A DNA stretch of 59,305 bases from Ferrimonas marina (GTDB lineage: Bacteria > Pseudomonadota > Gammaproteobacteria > Enterobacterales > Shewanellaceae): positions 1 to 59,305 of the forward strand of contig NZ_FQXG01000013.1 in assembly GCF_900129905.1 (NCBI RefSeq), in the 5' to 3' direction. Both the position numbers and the translations under genes were made by a program. The notes beneath the pieces are model-generated. The model saw nothing but the letters and a program-made list of their open reading frames with translations. It was not told the origin of the DNA and searched no databases. Positions 7,979 to 19,188 of this stretch are shown here, piece by piece. Positions within the stretch are counted from its first letter, which is position 1. Each line of letters opens with the position of its first letter.

Positions 7979-10243
7979 TCAGTTCCGCAAGTAATAGGGC
8001 TTGCGGTAGTTAAACAGGCCTTCATTGAGCATGTCGGTGACGCCCAGCGGACCGGTGGAGCCGAGGCCCTTGAGCACAAACTTGAGGGAGACGCCGCTGT
8101 CGAAGTCATCCCGTGGGTTGATGGTGGTGAAGTCCACGTCATCGTAATTGGTGTTGAGGTGGCGGTGGTAGGCCAGGCGGATGGCCCAGCAGCAGGACTC
8201 GTACTGAACGCCTGCGTAGTTCTCCACCGAGCGATCCAGGTTGAGGTCGTAATACCAGTTGCCGACGAAGTAGATCTCGTCGGTGAGCGGCCAGCTGGCC
8301 CGCACCCCGGCCTGGTTGATGTCAATGCTGTTGCCCTCCACGTCGGTGCCCAGATCCGGCACGTAGCGGTGGGAGAACTGCAACAGGCGGTTGTCACTGA
8401 GGCGGTAATCCAGCAGCAGCTCGCTCTTGTTGGTGTGGCCGCTCTCGGTGTCGAACTGGATGCCGCCGCGCAGGAACCAGTGATCCGATGCTTGCAGCTG
8501 CAGATCCGCCGCCAGGGCCGAGTTGGAGCGGTTCATCGTCTCCTCCTCGCCCAGGGTGACCCGGGGATCGCTGAAGAAGAAGATCTGACCCAGAGAGATC
8601 TGGGCCCGCTCGCGGTTGCCATCGTCGAGGAAGCGGGTGGCCAGACCCAGGGTCAGCTGGTTGGCATCGGAGATCCGATCCAGCCCCGAGTAGCGGCGAT
8701 CCCGGAACAGGCCGTAGTAGTCTTCCTGCAGCAGCGCAGTGTCGTACAGGCCGATGTCGGACTGGTCCTCGTAGGGGATATAGAGGTACTGGAACTGGGG
8801 CTCCAGCACCTGCAGGTAGCGGTCGCCGCGATAGGTCATGTCCCGCTCCAGGTTGACCTGACCGTGCAGGCGGAACTGGGGCAGGGTCCGGCTGACAAAG
8901 TCCTCCAGCTGATCGTTGGGATCACGCTGCTCATAGAAGGTCTGCATCAGCTTCAGCTCGGAGGTGAGGCTGCCCGCCGGTGCCTGGTAGGGCAGGGTCA
9001 GGGTCGGTTCAACGTGCCAGCGGGTGGCGGTCAGGTGATTATCGCGCTTGTGGGCAAAGTGGGTCAGCTCGGTGCTGAAGGCAAAATCCACCGGGCCATA
9101 CAGATCCGGCTGGTGGTAGTTCAGGCTGAGGCTGGGCATCACCTGGAACGGCTTCTCGCTGTCGCCGAGCACCTCGATGTCCTGCACCCGGATGGCGGCG
9201 TTCCAGTTGTCGGTGTAGTAGGACGCCTCGCCCTCCCGGCTGATCTGGTTATCGGTGGAGGCCTGCACCGAGGAGCTGAAATCGTTGAAGTAGTTGTCGT
9301 CGCTGACCTTGGTGTAGTTGCCGTACAGGCGCCAGTTTTCGTCCAGCTTGCCGCCGTGATCGAAGTGCAGCAGCCAGCGCTCCGGTGCGTCATCCACCAG
9401 GCGGTCGGAACCGATGTACTCCAGGTTGACTCGACCCGCGCCCCAGTCCTGCAGGTAGCGCCCCTCGGTTTGCAGGAACAGGCCCCGGGCACTCATGTAC
9501 TGGGTGGTCAGGGTCATGTCGTAGTTTGGTGCGATGTTCCAGTAGAACGGCGCGGCGAGGTCGATGCCGTTTTTGGAGCTGGTGCTGATGTTGGGAAACA
9601 GGAAGCCGGTCTTGCGCTTATCGGAGACGGGCACCGTCATATAGGGCACGTAGAACACCGGCACATCGAAGATCTTGACCTTGGCGTTCCAGATCTGGCC
9701 CCACTCCTCCTCGGCGTCGATGGCGATGGTCTTGGCCTCCAGCAGCCAATCCGGGTCGTCCTGGGGGCAGGTGGTAAAGGTGGCGCCGGTCAGCAGCAGG
9801 CTGTCTTCGCCGTCGATCTGCAGCGACTCGGCGGTGCCGTGTACTTGCTGGCCGTTGAGCCAGTACTGGGCTTTATCCAACCGGGCCTGGTTATCATCCA
9901 CGTCGGCATTCAGGGAGTCGGCGCTGATCACCACGCTGGGGTCTTCGTAGACCAGGCCACCGGTGGCGGAGAAGGTGCCCTCCAGCTGGCGGACCTCGGC
10001 ACTCTCGGTACGGATCCGGCGGGCACCCTGGGTCAGGCGCACATTACCCTCGAAGCGTGCGGCGTCGGTCTGGGCGTCGCTGCGGTCGGCCTGAACACGG
10101 ATGGCCGGATCGGTTTCATCGAGCGGTTGCTCGGAAACGCGAACCTGATCAGGGATCTTGACCAGGCATTGGTCCTGTGGGGCCGAGTCGGCCCACACGG
10201 CCGAGGAGGTCACACAGACAGCTAGGGTGAGGGGAAAGCGCAT
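7979..10243 (-). CDS. lptD: LPS-assembly protein LptD
   Basis: LptD inserts lipopolysaccharide into the outer leaflet of the outer membrane together with LptE. The 754-residue protein has a signal peptide (about 1-18), an N-terminal periplasmic beta-jellyroll (RFEGNVRLTQGARRI region) and a large C-terminal beta-barrel. The four cysteines that form the two essential disulfides in E. coli are matched here by C26, C159 and the adjacent pair C684-C685. It heads the operon with surA, as in E. coli. Confidence 0.96.
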   Translation of the reverse strand: MRFPLTLAVCVTSSAVWADSAPQDQCLVKIPDQVRVSEQPLDETDPAIRVQADRSDAQTDAARFEGNVRLTQGARRIRTESAEVRQLEGTFSATGGLVYEDPSVVISADSLNADVDDNQARLDKAQYWLNGQQVHGTAESLQIDGEDSLLLTGATFTTCPQDDPDWLLEAKTIAIDAEEEWGQIWNAKVKIFDVPVFYVPYMTVPVSDKRKTGFLFPNISTSSKNGIDLAAPFYWNIAPNYDMTLTTQYMSARGLFLQTEGRYLQDWGAGRVNLEYIGSDRLVDDAPERWLLHFDHGGKLDENWRLYGNYTKVSDDNYFNDFSSSVQASTDNQISREGEASYYTDNWNAAIRVQDIEVLGDSEKPFQVMPSLSLNYHQPDLYGPVDFAFSTELTHFAHKRDNHLTATRWHVEPTLTLPYQAPAGSLTSELKLMQTFYEQRDPNDQLEDFVSRTLPQFRLHGQVNLERDMTYRGDRYLQVLEPQFQYLYIPYEDQSDIGLYDTALLQEDYYGLFRDRRYSGLDRISDANQLTLGLATRFLDDGNRERAQISLGQIFFFSDPRVTLGEEETMNRSNSALAADLQLQASDHWFLRGGIQFDTESGHTNKSELLLDYRLSDNRLLQFSHRYVPDLGTDVEGNSIDINQAGVRASWPLTDEIYFVGNWYYDLNLDRSVENYAGVQYESCCWAIRLAYHRHLNTNYDDVDFTTINPRDDFDSGVSLKFVLKGLGSTGPLGVTDMLNEGLFNYRKPYYLRN

Positions 10244-10314
10244 TATGTCCCTAAAATGTAAAAACTTTATTAGCCCTTTTCATTCAAGGGCACCCAAAAC
10301 GGGATTCTATCGGC

Positions 10315-10343
10315 TCAGACCCGCATTCACCGCGAGGGGTTCA
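10315..10343 (-). promoter_or_regulatory. Candidate sigma-E type promoter for lptD
   Basis: Read on the minus strand, TGAACCC (10343-10337) is followed after 17 nt by TCTGA (10319-10315). This resembles the sigma-E pattern GGAACTT-N16/17-TCTGA at the GAAC and TCTGA cores. E. coli lptD is a known sigma-E target, which fits, but the -35 match is incomplete. Confidence 0.4.
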
Positions 10344-10411
10344 ATTTGGGCAGCAAAACCTTGGTATGATAAAGCAAATTTCAGGATTCGACCATTGGGA
10401 GACCGGCCAGT

Positions 10412-12793
<2,382 letters not shown>

Positions 12794-12800
12794 GAACTCG

Positions 12801-13439
12801 ATGAACAACACCGTGACCGTTGCGGCCGTAATGGCCAGTGCCCTGTTGGCGGCCCCCGCCCAGGCGGATCGTACCTACTTCTTCGCCCCAATGGCGGGCT
12901 TCAATACCGGTGGCACCCTGTCGGTGACCGATCGCTTGCCGGAGGAGGACAACGACCGGGTCAAGATCGGCGAGATGAAGGTAGACAGTTCCGAGTCGTT
13001 CGGCCTGATGCTGGGGGTGGAGACCTACCACCCGGGCAACGTCTATCTGCTGGTCAACCGGCAAAGCACCGAATTTGAGTCCGGCAGCTACGCCGGCCTG
13101 GGTGGCCAGGGTGTGACCCTGGACTACTACCACCTGGGGGGCTCGCTGTTCTTCCCTCGGGGCAACTTCGAGCCCTACGTCACCGCCAGTGTCGGGGTGA
13201 CCTACTTCAACCCGGATGAACTCTCCTCCGACACTCGAGGCTCCATGGGCTTCGGCGTGGGCGCACGCTACATGCTGTTTAAGAACCTGGCGGTCTACGC
13301 CGACATTCGCGGCTTTGCCACCTTCTTCAGCGACAACAATGAGATCTTCTGTGGTGGTGAGGAGGGCTGTAAGATCCGCCTGGAGGGCGAGTCGCTGCTG
13401 CAGGGCCAGGCCAACGCCGGCTTGATGATCCGGTTCTGA
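12801..13439 (+). CDS. Exported outer-membrane beta-barrel protein, unknown role
   Basis: A 212-residue protein with a signal peptide ending at AQA-DRTYFF. The rest alternates hydrophobic and polar residues in short strands (YHLGGSLFFPRG, FEPYVTASVGVTYF, SMGFGVGARYMLF) and ends in Phe, as expected for a small OmpW/OmpX-like barrel of about 8 strands. Two cysteines near the C-terminus (FCGGEEGC) sit in one predicted loop and could be bonded. It follows djlA by 7 nt, so it may be co-transcribed. No specific family is recognised. Confidence 0.75.
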   Translation: MNNTVTVAAVMASALLAAPAQADRTYFFAPMAGFNTGGTLSVTDRLPEEDNDRVKIGEMKVDSSESFGLMLGVETYHPGNVYLLVNRQSTEFESGSYAGLGGQGVTLDYYHLGGSLFFPRGNFEPYVTASVGVTYFNPDELSSDTRGSMGFGVGARYMLFKNLAVYADIRGFATFFSDNNEIFCGGEEGCKIRLEGESLLQGQANAGLMIRF

Positions 13440-13463
13440 CCGCTGTCTCCGTGCCTAACGAAG

Positions 13464-13492
13464 AAAAAAAGCCGCGCTTAGCGCGGCTTTTC
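13464..13492. terminator. Bidirectional terminator containing a stop codon in its loop
   Basis: The stem GCCGCGC (13471-13477) / GCGCGGC (13481-13487) has A- and T-runs on its two sides. The 3-nt loop 13478-13480 is the TAA stop codon of the minus-strand methyltransferase. Confidence 0.9.
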
Positions 13493-14071
13493 TAATACGG
13501 CCCAGCCCATCCCCTGGGTGAGGGTCTGCTGCCCCAGCAGCTGCCAGCCCTGCTGCTGCCACGCCTCGATGAACTCGTCGTGGGAGAAGCGGTTGTGCTG
13601 TGGGTGTTCCAGTACGCGCCGCCACAGTGGGTGACAGATCAGCGCCCGGTACACCTCCATCGCATAAAGCCGGGCACCGGGGCGGGCGATCCGGTCCAGC
13701 TCCACCACCGCATCCTGCCACTGCGGCACATGATGGATCACGCCAAAATCAAACAGCGCACCGACCGAGTGAGACGGTAAGGGCAGCGCGGTACAATCCG
13801 CCTGGATGAAGTGCAGCCCCGGGGTTTCGCCGCAGCGCTGGCGCGCTCGCTGGCTCATCGCCAGGTCCAGATCGACGCTCACCACCTCGCTAGCGCCGAA
13901 GCGCTGCTGTATCACCCGCGCCCCTTCGCCCTGGCCGCCGCCGATCTCCAGCGCCAGCTCGCCATCGCAGCGTCCGCCCATCTCCAGCAGCCTCGGCGTC
14001 TCGAAATGGTGTTGTAGCCAGGCGCGGACCGGATTGTTCACCACCAGTCGCTCAAATCCATTCAGCCTCAC
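13478..14071 (-). CDS. Class I SAM-dependent methyltransferase
   Basis: A 197-residue Rossmann-fold methyltransferase. Motif I is LALEIGGGQGEGARV, followed by VVSVDLDLAM (motif II acidic residue), FIQADCTALPL (motif III) and FGVIHHVPQW (motif IV). It resembles the Methyltransf_11/25 group and the substrate is unknown. The frame extends upstream to 14212, but that would run into the divergent gene at 14155; a GTG at 14069-14071 preceded by AAGGAG with a 6-nt spacing gives the protein start RLNGFERLVVNN. The stop codon lies in the loop of its own terminator. Confidence 0.8.
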   Translation of the reverse strand: MRLNGFERLVVNNPVRAWLQHHFETPRLLEMGGRCDGELALEIGGGQGEGARVIQQRFGASEVVSVDLDLAMSQRARQRCGETPGLHFIQADCTALPLPSHSVGALFDFGVIHHVPQWQDAVVELDRIARPGARLYAMEVYRALICHPLWRRVLEHPQHNRFSHDEFIEAWQQQGWQLLGQQTLTQGMGWAVLEKPR

Positions 14072-14154
14072 AGAGTGCTCCTTTGGGGCTTTAGACCAGA
14101 CATAACCCTCATTACAATGCCGAACCCAATTCGGTTCACCTGTAGGAGACCTCA

Positions 14155-14547
14155 ATGAAACGTATTCTGACCGCCCTGACCGGGCTGCTGCTGGCCACCC
14201 AGGTACAGGCACAAAGCCTGGACGGTGCGTCGCTGGGTGTGATGCTGGGCAGCGACTCCGGCGTGGCCGTGGGTTACCACCACTGGGACATGGGCATTGC
14301 CGTCGAGCACTTCAAGGTGAACGTGGACCGTCGCTTTCATACCGACGTGCACCCCAATCTCTACTTCGGCCTGGGCGGCTCGCTGTCGGAGTTCAGCGGC
14401 CAGCGAGTGGGCCTGCGCACCAAGGTGGGCTTGAGCACCCGGGTCGACGCGGTGGAGTTCTTCGGTGAGCTGGTGCCCAACGTCACCTTTGGCAGCAACG
14501 GCAAGTTCCACTTCGATTATGCCCTGGGGATGCGGCTGCATTTCTGA
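14155..14547 (+). CDS. Small exported beta-rich protein, copy 1 of a tandem pair
   Basis: A 130-residue protein with a signal peptide ending near VQA-QSLDG. The mature part consists of short alternating strands, includes PNLYFGLGG and VGLRTKVGLS, and ends YALGMRLHF with a terminal Phe, suggesting an outer-membrane or periplasmic beta structure. It is clearly related to the next gene in sequence and length, so the pair arose by tandem duplication. The family is not recognised and the function unknown. Confidence 0.75.
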   Translation: MKRILTALTGLLLATQVQAQSLDGASLGVMLGSDSGVAVGYHHWDMGIAVEHFKVNVDRRFHTDVHPNLYFGLGGSLSEFSGQRVGLRTKVGLSTRVDAVEFFGELVPNVTFGSNGKFHFDYALGMRLHF

Positions 14548-14649
14548 GGCCCATCCACCGGTGCAAGCCAATCAAGTTTGTCCGCTCATCGTCCGTTTTC
14601 CTAACACTGCCCTTATTGCCGCGTGCGCGGCCCTGATGCTGGAGTTTGC

Positions 14650-15039
14650 ATGAAGAAGATACTTGCCCTGGTGGCTGCCCTGACCCTGCCTGCCGTTGTT
14701 ACCCCTGCCCACGCGGAGCTGGGTCTGGGCTACCAGTTGGGAAGCCAGGAGGGGGTCAGCCTGGGGGTCAACCGCTGGGACGTCGGTGTCGGCATTGATA
14801 AGTTCTCCCTCAGCCTGGATCGCCGCTTTAGCACCCGCGAGTTCCCCAATCTCTATTTTGGCCTGGGTGGCCAGGTGGAAGACAGCAACGGCACCCAGGT
14901 GGGTCTGCGTGGTAAGGTAGGCCTCTCCGCCCGTGCGGGCATTGCCGAGCTGTTCGGTGAGGCGGTTCCCACCGCCACCTTCGGTGACAATGGCGATCTG
15001 GAACTGAACTACGCACTGGGCTTTCGGATCTGGTTTTAA
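14650..15039 (+). CDS. Small exported beta-rich protein, copy 2 of a tandem pair
   Basis: A 129-residue paralogue of the preceding gene, with its signal peptide ending PAHA-ELGLGY. It shares PNLYFGLGG, VGLRGKVGLS, the spacing of the VDRRF/LDRRF motif and the C-terminal YALGFRIWF. The ATG at 14650 follows GGAG with a 5-nt spacing and gives a typical signal peptide; the open frame upstream lacks one. It lies 12 nt before the dehydrogenase gene and may share a transcript with it. Confidence 0.75.
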   Translation: MKKILALVAALTLPAVVTPAHAELGLGYQLGSQEGVSLGVNRWDVGVGIDKFSLSLDRRFSTREFPNLYFGLGGQVEDSNGTQVGLRGKVGLSARAGIAELFGEAVPTATFGDNGDLELNYALGFRIWF

Positions 15040-15051
15040 GCAGGAAGCAGT

Positions 15052-16008
15052 ATGCAACGAATCGTCGTGTTGGACGGGGTCCCGTTAAACCCCGGTGATC
15101 TGGACTGGCAACCGCTGGCGGCGCTGGGGGCGCTGCAGGTGCATCAACGGACGCTACCGGAGCAGGTGGTGGAGCGGGCGCAAGAGGCGGAGTTCGTCCT
15201 CACTAACAAGGTGGTGCTGGACGAGACCACCTTGGCCCAGTTGCCCAAGTTGCGCTACATCGGGGTGTTGGCCACCGGCGTCAACGTGGTCGACCTGGCC
15301 GCCGCGGCGCGCCGCGGCATCGTGGTCACCAATGTGCCGGGCTATGGCCCTGAGTCGGTGGCGCAGATGGCCTTTGCCCACCTGCTGCACCACACCAGCC
15401 GCCTGGCGCAGCACGACGCGGCGGTGAAGGCCGGCCAGTGGAGTGAAAGCCCGGATTTCTGTTTCTGGCACAGCCCCTTGACCGCCCTGGCGGGCAAAAC
15501 CCTGGGGGTGGTGGGCTTCGGTGACATCGGTCAGGCGGTGGCGCGCATCGCCCACGGCTTTGGCATGTCGGTGTTGGTGCACACCCGTCGCGAGCGCACC
15601 GATCTGCCGACAGGCTATCGCTGGGTGTCCCAGTCGGCGCTGTTCGCCGAGTCGGACGTAGTCAGCCTGCACTGTCCGCAGACCGAGGCCAACCAGGGCT
15701 TCGTCAATGCCGCATTGCTGCGCACCATGAAGCCCTCTGCTTTCTTGCTCAACACCGCCCGTGGTGGCCTGATCCAGGAAGCGGATCTGGCCGCGGCCCT
15801 GCGTGATGGGGTGATTGCCGGCGCCGGCCTCGACGTGCTCTCCAGCGAGCCACCCAGCGCCGATAACCCGCTGCTGGCGGCGCCCAACTGCAGCATCTCG
15901 CCGCACAACTCCTGGGCGACCCTGGAGGCTCGGCAAAACCTGCTTAACATCGCCATCGGCAACCTGGCGGCGTTCCAGTCCGGCACGCCCCGCCATCAGG
16001 TCAACTGA
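15052..16008 (+). CDS. D-2-hydroxyacid dehydrogenase (glycerate dehydrogenase / hydroxypyruvate reductase type)
   Basis: A 318-residue NAD(P)-dependent dehydrogenase of the D-isomer-specific family. The dinucleotide motif is GVVGFGDIGQAVA (152-164). The catalytic triad is visible as R237 (NTARGGL), E266 (SSEPP) and H285 (SPHNSWAT). The overall pattern, including VLATGVNVVDLAAA and NVPGYGPESVAQ, resembles HprA-type glycerate dehydrogenases that reduce hydroxypyruvate, but the substrate cannot be fixed from sequence alone. A strong terminator follows. Confidence 0.88.
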   Translation: MQRIVVLDGVPLNPGDLDWQPLAALGALQVHQRTLPEQVVERAQEAEFVLTNKVVLDETTLAQLPKLRYIGVLATGVNVVDLAAAARRGIVVTNVPGYGPESVAQMAFAHLLHHTSRLAQHDAAVKAGQWSESPDFCFWHSPLTALAGKTLGVVGFGDIGQAVARIAHGFGMSVLVHTRRERTDLPTGYRWVSQSALFAESDVVSLHCPQTEANQGFVNAALLRTMKPSAFLLNTARGGLIQEADLAAALRDGVIAGAGLDVLSSEPPSADNPLLAAPNCSISPHNSWATLEARQNLLNIAIGNLAAFQSGTPRHQVN

Positions 16009-16026
16009 GGGTTTTTTTACCCAACC

Positions 16027-16055
16027 AAGGCAGCCGCAAGGCTGCCTTTTTGTTT
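16027..16055 (+). terminator. Intrinsic terminator after the dehydrogenase gene
   Basis: A 9-bp stem AAGGCAGCC / GGCTGCCTT with a GCAA tetraloop is followed by a T-rich run. Confidence 0.9.
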
Positions 16056-16181
16056 GCCCTGCCCGTGGGGTGGCGAGGGGGCAACTGGACCAAAGTCGAA
16101 CCGAGCCGGTTGGCCAAACTGGGTAAGGTTAGGGGGCGCAGTGTTGTCCGTGTTCCCCACAACAATAATAAGGAGCGTCCC

Positions 16182-16376
16182 ATGCTCAGCACCGTCTACC
16201 TGACCTTGGTGGTTGTTACCCTGGCCCTGATTGGTTACCTCTGCTTTCGCAAGCTGGACCACCCCGTATTAGGGCTGGTCTGGGGGGCGATGCTGGCCAC
16301 GGTGCCACCGGCGGGCTGGGTCTATCTCTGCTTCCTCTACAACACCCAGGATCGCAGCCTGCGCCAGCCTGGCTGA
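16182..16376 (+). CDS. Small two-helix membrane protein, unknown
   Basis: A 64-residue protein with two hydrophobic segments (about 4-22 and 29-52) separated by the basic turn FRKLDHP. The ATG at 16182 is preceded by AAGGAG with a 6-nt spacing; the longer upstream frame is not supported. It stands alone between two terminators. No family is recognised. Confidence 0.7.
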   Translation: MLSTVYLTLVVVTLALIGYLCFRKLDHPVLGLVWGAMLATVPPAGWVYLCFLYNTQDRSLRQPG

Positions 16377-16421
16377 AGGCGGTTGGCCCCAGGCCACGAT
16401 TCCCGTACAATTGCCGCTTTT

Positions 16422-16452
16422 ATGGCCGCCCCCTTGGGGGGCGGCCATTATT
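16422..16452 (+). terminator. Terminator after the small membrane protein gene
   Basis: A perfect 12-bp stem (16422-16433 with 16437-16448) with a TTG loop is followed by only a short AT-rich tract (TATTATG), so its efficiency is uncertain. Confidence 0.7.
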
Positions 16453-16547
16453 ATGTCCATTGCATTGTGCGTTTGAGTCCTCAGATTGAAAGATGAAGCG
16501 CTTAATCTAATTGGCATTATTGTCCCGTAACCAAGGGTAAATTTCGG

Positions 16548-18512
16548 ATGTTCCAAGACAATCCGCTGCTGCAGCAACTGAAAGCTCAGATCCGCGAAAC
16601 CCTGCCCACTGTTGAGGGCACCATCAAAGCCACCGGCCGGGGCTTTGGCTTTATCGAAACCGACAAGGGCGAGAGCCACTTCGTGCCACCGCCGATGATG
16701 AAGAAGGTGGTCCATGGGGATCGGGTCAGCGCTGTGCTGCGCACCGAGAATGACAAGACCGCGGCGGAGCCGGAGCAGCTGCTGGAGCCGGCGCTGGATC
16801 GCTTCGTCGCCCGCATCAAGCGCTTCAAGGGCCGCCTCAACCTGGTGCCGGACCACCCGCTGATGAAGGATGCCATCCGCGCCCGCTGCAAAAAGACCGT
16901 GGACGAGGAGTCACTGCAGGATGGCGATTACGTGGTGGCCCACCTCAAGCGCCATCCGCTGCGTGAGGGGGATAACACCTTCCTGGCTGAGATCAGCCAG
17001 CTGGTGGCCAAGACCGACGACCCCCATGTGCCCTGGTGGGTGATCCTGGCCAAGCACGACCTGGCCAAGGTGGAGCCGGAAGACCCGGCTGGCTGGCAGC
17101 TGGACGACGCGGCCGAGCGCCGTGACCTGACTGCGCTGCCCTTTGTCACCATCGATGCCGAGTCCACCAAGGATATGGACGATGCCCTGCACATCCAGGC
17201 CCGCGATGGCGGCTGGACCCTGACCGTGGCCATCGCCGATCCCACCGCCTACGTCCACCCGGGCGATGCGGTCGACCAAGAGGCATTGAAGCGGGCCTAC
17301 ACCCAATACCTGCCGGGCTTTAACGTCCCGATGCTGCCGCGCCAGCTAGCAGACGAGCTGTGCTCGCTGGTGGAGGGGGAGGACCGTCCCACCCTCTGTG
17401 CCGAGATCCAGATCGGCGCCGATGGCGCTCAGCAGGGCAGTGCCGAGTTCTTCCTCGCTACCATCCGCTCCCAAGGCAAGCTGGCCTACGACAAGGTGTC
17501 GGATCGACTGGAAGGGGGCGAGGGTGCCTGGCAGCCGGATAGCCCGGTTATCGCCGAGCAGGTTGACCTGCTGCATGCCCTGGCCAATGCCCGTACTGCC
17601 TGGCGCCATGAGCACGCACTGGTGTTCCCGGACCGCCCGGATTTCCGCTTCGAGGTGGATGACCAGGGTAACGTGCTGGCGATCCACGCCGATCACCGCC
17701 GTACCGGCAATCGCATCGTTGAGGAGTGCATGATCCTGGCCAACGCCGCCTGTGCTGAGCGGCTGGGTGCCACCCTGGGCCAGGGGATCTTCAATGCCCA
17801 CGCCGGCCTGGAGCCGGACCGCATCGCCCCGGCGGTGGAGATGCTGGCAGAGCACGGTCTTAACTACGACGCCGAGCGCCTGGCCACCCTGGAAGGTTAC
17901 TGCGAGCTGCGCCGCGACCTGGACCGCCAGGAGACCGGCTACCTGGATGCCCGTATCCGTCGGATGCAGGCGTTCTCCGAGATGGCAGCGACCCCGCAGC
18001 CCCACTTCGGTATGGGCCTGATGGGTTACGCCACCTGGACCTCGCCGATCCGTAAGTATTCCGACATGGTCAACCACCGCCTGCTCAAGGCGATGATCCA
18101 GCAGGGCGAACCGAGCCAGAACGTCGATGAGCCGCTGCTGGAGCAACTGGCCAAGATGCGCAAGCTGCACCGCATGTGCGAGCGTCACGTTGGCGATTGG
18201 CTCTATGCCCGCTACCTGGCGCCCCAGGCGGGCAGCGAACAGGCCTATGACGCGGAGATCATCGATCTCAACCGCGGTGGTGCCCGGGTGCGCTTGCAGG
18301 CCAACGGTGCCGTGGCCTTTATCCCCGCCAGCAGCCTCTGTGCCGAGAAGGGCCGGATGGTGATCCAGGCGGACAAGGGCCAGGCCCTGCTCGATGACGA
18401 GCCGGCACTGCAGGTAGCGGATCGCATCACGGTGTTGATCGACAAGGTGGATGTGGACGAGCGCAGCGTGCTGGCCAAGCCGCAGCGGCCGCTGGGCGCG
18501 CCGATTGAGTAA
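16548..18512 (+). CDS. rnb: Exoribonuclease II
   Basis: RNase II degrades single-stranded RNA processively from the 3' end. The 654-residue protein has N-terminal cold-shock domains, the central RNB catalytic domain and a C-terminal S1 domain (YDAEIIDLNRGGARVRLQANG). The catalytic Asp cluster is at D203, D209, D211 and D212 (DAESTKDMDDALHI), equivalent to D201/D207/D209/D210 of E. coli. The length is close to the E. coli enzyme (644). It is a single-gene unit followed by a terminator. Confidence 0.96.
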   Translation: MFQDNPLLQQLKAQIRETLPTVEGTIKATGRGFGFIETDKGESHFVPPPMMKKVVHGDRVSAVLRTENDKTAAEPEQLLEPALDRFVARIKRFKGRLNLVPDHPLMKDAIRARCKKTVDEESLQDGDYVVAHLKRHPLREGDNTFLAEISQLVAKTDDPHVPWWVILAKHDLAKVEPEDPAGWQLDDAAERRDLTALPFVTIDAESTKDMDDALHIQARDGGWTLTVAIADPTAYVHPGDAVDQEALKRAYTQYLPGFNVPMLPRQLADELCSLVEGEDRPTLCAEIQIGADGAQQGSAEFFLATIRSQGKLAYDKVSDRLEGGEGAWQPDSPVIAEQVDLLHALANARTAWRHEHALVFPDRPDFRFEVDDQGNVLAIHADHRRTGNRIVEECMILANAACAERLGATLGQGIFNAHAGLEPDRIAPAVEMLAEHGLNYDAERLATLEGYCELRRDLDRQETGYLDARIRRMQAFSEMAATPQPHFGMGLMGYATWTSPIRKYSDMVNHRLLKAMIQQGEPSQNVDEPLLEQLAKMRKLHRMCERHVGDWLYARYLAPQAGSEQAYDAEIIDLNRGGARVRLQANGAVAFIPASSLCAEKGRMVIQADKGQALLDDEPALQVADRITVLIDKVDVDERSVLAKPQRPLGAPIE

Positions 18513-18534
18513 GCCGGTGCATTGCTAGCTGAAG

Positions 18535-18563
18535 AAAAAAGACCACGTAAGTGGTCTTTTTTT
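18535..18563 (+). terminator. Terminator after rnb
   Basis: The stem AAAAGACCAC / GTGGTCTTTT with a GTAA loop is followed by a T-run. Confidence 0.9.
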
Positions 18564-18656
18564 GTACACTTTCTGCACGGGCGAGGCTGCATTCCGTCCC
18601 CCTTATCATGTCCGGTGCCGTTGTGGCGCCCCGGAGACGGAACACAGGAGTGTGCA

Positions 18657-19043
18657 ATGCGAACCCTTGTTTGTCTGATCGCCTTGGCAGCCAGCGGCTG
18701 TGCCTACAACCAGAAACCGGTGGTGGATCTGTCCGGTGTGGATAGCGCCCGCTACCAGCAGGATGTGACCTACTGCCAGGGCTTTGCCGAGTCGGTGGAT
18801 AAGGGCGAGTCTGCCAGGGTGGCGGCGCTCAACGGCGCTGCGACCTGGGGCAGCACCGGCGCACTCTACGGTGCCCTGGAGGATGGCTTTGGTGGCGCCG
18901 GTGTCGGCGTCCTGGTGGGCGGGTTATTGGGCTCGGTGCTGGGGGCGGCGGAGGGCGCCAACATGGCCACCGAGCAGCAGGCCCTGGTGCTGCGTCGCTG
19001 CTTGTCGGATAAGGGTTACCGGGTTTATGACCTGCAAACCTGA
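18657..19043 (+). CDS. Glycine-zipper lipoprotein, paralogue 1
   Basis: A 128-residue predicted lipoprotein; the lipobox ends at C15 (ALAASGC-AYNQKP). After a conserved stretch (KPVVDLSGVDSARYQQDVTYC, AESVDKGESARVAALN) a Gly/Ala-rich region (ALYGALEDGFGGAGVGVLVGG and GSVLGAAEG) has the spacing of a glycine zipper, then the motif LVLRRCLSDKGYRVYDLQT. Three cysteines are shared across the paralogues (the lipidated one and two internal), consistent with a disulfide. The ATG at 18657 has GGAG upstream. The function is unknown; glycine-zipper lipoproteins often sit in the outer membrane. Confidence 0.8.
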   Translation: MRTLVCLIALAASGCAYNQKPVVDLSGVDSARYQQDVTYCQGFAESVDKGESARVAALNGAATWGSTGALYGALEDGFGGAGVGVLVGGLLGSVLGAAEGANMATEQQALVLRRCLSDKGYRVYDLQT

Positions 19044-19097
19044 GCGCAGCTTGAACTGAGCGTGTAAGACTTTCACAAAGAAATGTAAATGGGTGAA

Positions 19098-19125
19098 AAA
19101 GGCCGCATTTTTCGGCTTTTTCTGT
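19098..19125 (+). terminator. Candidate weak terminator between lipoprotein paralogues 1 and 2
   Basis: The imperfect stem GAAAAAGGCCG / CGGCTTTTTC lies ahead of paralogue 2. Confidence 0.5.
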
Positions 19126-19188
19126 GGGTTTATTGGTCGCGCGCGGGTATCCTCGCCGCAGCAAAACTCCCTTAATAAAAGAGTCTCT

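Noticed and set aside
14072-14212. N-terminal extension of the methyltransferase
   Set aside because: It would overlap the divergent gene starting at 14155, has no family resemblance, and a good SD-GTG pair exists at 14071.
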